Under the pieces are notes generated by a model. It worked only from the letters and a program-made list of their open reading frames with translations. It was not told the DNA's origin and ran no database searches. From Mesocentrotus franciscanus (Eukaryota > Echinodermata > Echinoidea > Camarodonta > Strongylocentrotidae), in assembly GCA_037976565.1 (NCBI GenBank), contig CP137675.1:1869323-1933322 (forward strand): a DNA stretch of 64,000 nucleotides, written 5' to 3'. The position numbers were made by a program, and so were the translations under genes. Position 1 is the first letter of the stretch. Every line of letters starts with the position of its first letter. Below, piece by piece: positions 61,001 to 64,000 of this stretch.

Positions 61001-64000
61001 ACTCACCCACATTGTGTTACTGTAAATCTTATATAGTTCAAAAATCGTCTGTTTAATAAAAGAATTGAGAATTACTGATTTTATTTTCTCTCCAATAAAA
61101 GTAGTCCAGATTAGTTTTTAATAATTTCAACACTGTACCTCCTTGTTTGGTGGGGCTGGTAGGACCACCTCTCTTCTGTACTAGGGCATACGGAGCAGTG
61201 GGTTTTCCTGGGGCAGGCTGGCTGGGAGCGGGTCTCCTCGATACATGTCCATTGCCACGGTTACTGTTGCCACGGTTACCGGCCTGCCTGTCTTTGCTTG
61301 TCACCTTGACGTCTCGTAGTCCAGGTCCTTTTTTTTTAAAGAAAGAAAAGGAATACAAGATCCATTTTTTGATCTTCATCTTTCTCTTTTGCTTTAAACA
61401 ATCAAAATTCCATTTATATTCCCTGAAATAGGCCATTAAAGATATGCTCAATGTTTGTGAAAGTGAATTCCCTTTCCCGATTACTCCACTTTGTATACGT
61501 GAACACTTTAAAAAGGTCGAGTTTTTAAGTTCCAAATCTTTGTGTTAAACTAAGAACAAATGAAAATATCCTATGCACCATACCTCTGTTTTATTTCAAG
61601 AAGAAATGGAGGCCTTTCTATCTACATTCACATATACATTATACACCTGTTTATAATCTTAGGGCTAGATGCGCCACTTTTGGCACTGACATTTTTTTTC
61701 TTCACAAAATATACTTTGTATTTTAGAATTAGGTCAATCTCTATCTAAGCACAACAATGATCTGTCTACAAAAGTTGGCTTGGACGACTCTGCCCTTCTT
61801 GGCATGGTTGCTATATATCAGCTACATAGCGTTGAACCTGTTTAGGGCCAGAAGGGTGTTCACTCATTCTTTTATGATGAATCAATGTCCTTCTGAATCA
61901 ACAGGGGCCACCATCTGAAAACAACGTTGTTACGGCAAACTGAAATAGTGCAGAATTAAGACTCATCATAGGTGCTTGCACAGATATCTCTTTTACCTTT
62001 TCATGAATACAGCCAGCTTTGTGCAGACATCAACCAATAACTTGTCCAGCTTTGCGAAGATATTAACCAATGATTTTTCTTAACTTAGAGTTTTTTTATG
62101 ACTAGTAATATTGTTTACAGAATACCACTCTAAATGATTAGCACTCACTTGAGTTGCGTGGAAGTCCACTACCAATGCTAACGGTTAGTATCTTGCTGGA
62201 TGGCTTGAGAACGGGAGTGTCTCCGTGGCCCTGAGCAAACCTCACTGTCCTCGTTCCTCCTCCACCCCATCCTTCCTTCTTCACTGAAAACTCAATCCTG
62301 GGGGAAAAAGAGAAAGCGAGAGGTACATGATAATGTTATTAGGACCTCTGTTGAATAGTTAAGAGATATAATCTTTAATATGTCACATTCTCAAGAAACA
62401 GAAATCAGAACAAATCAATTTTTTCACGCATTTCAAATTACAAAACTTGGTAAGGGTATGAATAATTTATTTGTTAACTGTATGTGTAAGTTAAACAAAG
62501 TACAAGTAATTTTCTAGGGTATTAAAACATCAACTCAGCATTTGCACAAACCAATATTTTCAAGTTAAATGAGTAGAGGTACAGATGAAAGTACATCTGA
62601 ACTGAACTGATAACAGGGGTATGAATCAGACCAGGTTTGAAGACAAACCAAAGCTTGTCTTTGGGGAACTTAGAGCAATTGGAATCAAGCAAAAACTTGA
62701 CTCATCACCTGGAAGAACCAGAAGGAACCATATCACAACAATCTCATTTAACCTAGCTACTAATACAATGGAAAGGTCGCAGGGAAGGGTAAGGATCCTC
62801 AAATCAAGACTGTGCTTCTTGATCACAACAATTTCATTTAACCTACTAATAAAACAGAAAGGTTACAGAAAACACCTCGCAAAACCCTGCTTCTCATCTG
62901 CGCAAAGGATTGTCTGCAAACAGCTTCTGTGCTTATTAATTTTCACCTACACCTGTATCTGTACAACAATCTCATTTAATCTAGTAATACAACGAAAAGG
63001 TCAGAGAACGAAGCAGAATCTCAAAAACGTCCTTCTCATCTAGGTAAATTATTGACTATTAAAAAACAGTCACTTAAAAAGCGTATTAATTCTAACTTTA
63101 TTCTGATCCCAAAAAGATTCTTCATCAATTTGAAATGTCAAAGATATTTTAAATTGTTGACTTTTAATTACCTTGCCTTATCAATTCCAAACGTCACCTC
63201 TTTTTGGTTTTGAAAAGGTGCCTCATGAATTACACATGTCACAGATATCTTTGATTATAACTATCTTCTTTCTGATATTGATATGTCGCCTGATTAACTT
63301 CAAATGTCACAGCCTGGATTGTAAATATGATGTATTAATTACCTCCTTCTGTTCTTGATATGTCGCTAATTAACTTTAAATGTCACTGCTGTCTTGGATT
63401 GTTCAGTATTTCTTACATGTAAATTACATCTACTTCTTGTCTCATCAACCTCAAATATTACAGAAATCTTGGATATCTTCTGATTTTGAAGAGTACATCT
63501 TCATCTACAATTGCATCAGATACATGTATCTTACTTTTTTTGGTGGTCTTAAAGGAAAAAAAGCCCTATCAACTTCAAATGTCACAAATAATTTTGATAA
63601 TTGCACAATATTCATATTTTTCCTTCTAGCTTCAAACAAGTGCTTTATAAATTGTAAATGCACCATGTATAATGTACATTATCTTGAATGGTACTGCCTT
63701 ACATATGTTTGGCAATGGCACCATTGCACAATCCTTCCACATACATGTATGTCTTATCCTTGATATGTCAAATAGATAAAGATCTTTATCCCTTCTCTGT
63801 TGAATTAACCTACATTGTTATCTTATTTTGCAATTCATGTTGAAGTGCTCTATTGTGACATTTAACAGCTTAATTTCTATGACTAACCTCTTTTTTAAAA
63901 GGTTTTTATGAAATGTATATCTAATATAAAAATAAATTCCTTGTTTTATAGAAGTAACTCATCATTTAGAAATAAGCTCTCTGGCTTCTGAAGGTCAATC
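46603..64000 (-). CDS. MYO1E/F: Long-tailed class I myosin, C-terminal part (5 exons, partial)
   Basis: A single-headed actin motor that binds membranes through TH1 and partners through its SH3, typically at endocytic and adhesion sites. Only the 3' end is in the window. Exons (minus): 62297-62149, 61327-61139, 53102-52958, 52542-52364, 46679-46603, all GT-AG and in phase. They encode about 212 residues. In order: the end of TH1 ([14 protein letters not shown]...[14 protein letters not shown]), a basic Pro/Gly/Arg-rich TH2, the conserved TPDAGVAG and GRPKPKPQP segments, then an SH3 domain ([31 protein letters not shown]) ending IEKM-stop. The ALYDY-like motif, WW and PxxY SH3 ligand-binding positions are present. 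It is equally close to MYO1E and MYO1F, so it may derive from the single pre-duplication gene. Confidence 0.93.
46680..52016 (-). other. Last intron of the myosin gene, 3' part
   Basis: AT-rich, with no conserved exon. It contains CT/CA microsatellites at 50914-50995 and 51180-51260. Short open frames here follow the simple repeats. Confidence 0.6.
50914..51260. repeat. CT and CA microsatellites
   Basis: (CT)n from 50914 to 50958, TATC and (CA)n to 50995, then CACTCACTCACT and (CT)n at 51205-51256. These are intronic simple repeats. Confidence 0.85.
52017..52100 (-). pseudogene. Decayed duplicate of the SH3 first-half exon
   Basis: Between a good acceptor (TTGCAG, 52102-52101) and a GTGAGA donor, an 84-base segment encodes [19 protein letters not shown] and VIEVIK, clearly related to the true exon's [17 protein letters not shown] and TIEIILE. 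Its SH3-homologous frame needs phase 2 entry, which fits the exon at 52958, but it leaves in phase 2 while the last exon needs phase 1. It also lacks about four bases at its end. So it cannot replace the true exon in frame. It is most likely a dead tandem exon duplicate. As an 84-base cassette after the true exon it would keep the frame but read a non-SH3 frame. Confidence 0.7.
52165..52287 (+). pseudogene. LINE reverse transcriptase scrap
   Basis: Plus strand codes [20 protein letters not shown], matching the GVPQGSxLGPxLFxxxxND motif of non-LTR RTs. It stays open for about 20 more codons to AYYNEIFV, where YADDT-x-F would be expected, so the catalytic Asp pair is lost. It is unrelated in frame and sequence detail to the copy at 13913-15001. 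Confidence 0.75.
52364..52542 (-). CDS. MYO1E/F: Myosin I exon (TH2 end, first half of SH3)
   Basis: Codes [20 protein letters not shown], a Pro-rich linker and the SH3 start up to IEIIL. The acceptor is TTTACAG and the donor GTGAGT, with phase 2 in and phase 1 out. Confidence 0.93.
52958..53102 (-). CDS. MYO1E/F: Myosin I exon (TH2, TPDAGVAG segment)
   Basis: Codes [20 protein letters not shown], then [14 protein letters not shown] and [12 protein letters not shown], the last matching the conserved PDQGxAG of MYO1E/F. The acceptor is CTTGTAG and the donor GTAAGA, with phase 1 in and phase 2 out. Confidence 0.88.
53222..53369. repeat. TTAGGG-cored repeat, copy 3
   Basis: Degenerate TTTAGGTTAGG units, then GGTCCTGGATTGAAG, then CAATTGTCAAGGGAGCA, in the same order and orientation as 23091-23266. 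It lies in the 8 kb myosin intron. Confidence 0.6.
53370..57977 (-). other. Myosin intron, no recognised feature
   Basis: Part of the ~8 kb intron between the exons at 61139 and 53102. No exon with homology is seen. It contains a (GAT)n run at 54978-55006 and GGGGGCT-bearing words repeated at 56057-56165. Confidence 0.55.
57978..58109. mobile_element. Short MITE (copy 2)
   Basis: GGGCCCAGTCTTACAAAGAG at the left is inverted at the right as CTCTTTGTAAGACGGGGCCC. It shares inner blocks (TTGATCCAAATCAAT, TATGTACATAGTTG, TTGATATCAA) with 24412-24570. It is intronic. Confidence 0.88.
58376..58700. repeat. TTAGGG-cored repeat, copy 4 (reversed, expanded)
   Basis: The largest copy. TGGGACCAAACATTACA is followed by about 170 bases of CCCTAACC-type units mixed with CACTACAC, then CCCGGAGCAACAGTCGCC and GAGCATATGTCGGAGCA. 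Open frames across it are repeat artefacts. Confidence 0.75.
59123..59301. mobile_element. Short MITE (diverged copy 3)
   Basis: AAGCCCTATCTTAAAGAGAG at the left pairs imperfectly with CTCTCAATAGGACAGAGCCC at the right, with inner GATTGAT words. It is an older member of the 24412-24570 family. Confidence 0.6.
59302..61138 (-). other. Myosin intron, no recognised feature
   Basis: AT-rich intronic sequence with short poly-A and poly-C runs near 59860-59930. No exon or transposon is seen. Confidence 0.5.
61139..61327 (-). CDS. MYO1E/F: Myosin I exon (TH2, basic Pro/Arg/Gly-rich)
   Basis: 189 bp, phase 1-1. Codes [31 protein letters not shown] and a [11 protein letters not shown] proline-rich stretch. 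Such basic/Pro-rich TH2 segments bind actin or SH3 partners in related myosins. The acceptor follows a poly-T/poly-A stretch and the donor is GTACAG. Moderately conserved, but in frame with both neighbours. Confidence 0.85.
62149..62297 (-). CDS. MYO1E/F: Myosin I exon (end of TH1)
   Basis: Codes [20 protein letters not shown], then [20 protein letters not shown] and GSGLPRNS, closely matching the end of the TH1 lipid-binding domain in MYO1E and MYO1F. The acceptor is TTTCCCCCAG and the donor GTGAGT. The previous exon is not in the window. Confidence 0.93.
62700..63025. repeat. Irregular repeat, three copies of ACAACAATxTCATTTAA
   Basis: The block starts at about 62736, 62823 and 62962, each followed by a CTAxTAATACAAxGxAAAGGT-like stretch and, ~45-110 bases on, CTTCTxATC. 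It is intronic and old. Confidence 0.6.
63110..63610. repeat. Degenerate ~75 bp tandem repeat
   Basis: The word AACTTCAAATGTCACAG, with changes, recurs at about 63128, 63184, 63228, 63297, 63371, 63447 and 63570, usually followed by ATCTTGGAT or similar. It is an old minisatellite in a myosin intron. Confidence 0.65.
63611..64000 (-). other. Myosin intron to window edge
   Basis: AT-rich. No exon matching earlier TH1 or the IQ region was found before the window ends. Confidence 0.5.

Overview
This is a eukaryotic, intron-bearing, AT-rich (by eye roughly 35-38% GC) animal window, most likely from a marine deuterostome and plausibly an echinoderm. The reasons are vertebrate-style GT-AG genes with long introns, a dense load of short inverted-repeat transposons, tRNA-derived fragments and ATT-tailed short repeats, a Ty3/gypsy element with a Mag-like pol, and jockey/CR1-type LINE debris. 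The species call is an inference and was not tested against any database. No bacterial, CRISPR or rRNA features are present.

Layout. (1) 2.3-11.6 kb, minus strand: a complete ten-exon SLC22 (organic ion transporter, major facilitator superfamily) gene. All ten exons join in phase to give 543 residues, and one intron carries a ~650 bp (TAG)n tract. (2) 12.4-13.4 kb, minus: a decayed partial duplicate of the same gene (exon 8 fused to exon 10) with its duplicated 3' flank. (3) 13.9-15.0 kb, plus: a broken non-LTR reverse transcriptase. (4) 16.9-18.0 kb: a Harbinger-like MITE and a four-copy 156 bp tandem repeat. (5) 19.2-20.9 kb, plus: an intact, intronless gene for a three-Ig-domain type I membrane receptor whose cytoplasmic tail ends in tandem ITIM-like tyrosine motifs. 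This is the most interesting gene in the window. (6) 21-32 kb: its probable 3' flank, then gene-poor DNA with several fold-back elements, a TTAGGG-like cored element and a four-copy ATGCAAAT array. (7) 32.56-37.06 kb, minus: a Ty3/gypsy retrotransposon with identical 158 bp LTRs, a TACAT target duplication, and several frameshifts in gag-pol. (8) 37-46.6 kb: no recognisable gene, with simple repeats and one MITE. (9) 46.6 kb to the right edge, minus: the last five exons of a long-tailed class I myosin (MYO1E/MYO1F type), covering the end of TH1, the proline-rich TH2 and the C-terminal SH3. The motor, IQ and early TH1 exons lie beyond the window. A decayed second copy of the SH3 first-half exon and a LINE scrap sit in its last intron.

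The three host genes have no evident shared pathway: a plasma-membrane solute carrier, a probable inhibitory-type surface receptor and a membrane-binding actin motor. The repeats between them belong to several families with two to four copies each in the window, so much of the non-coding sequence is old transposon sediment.
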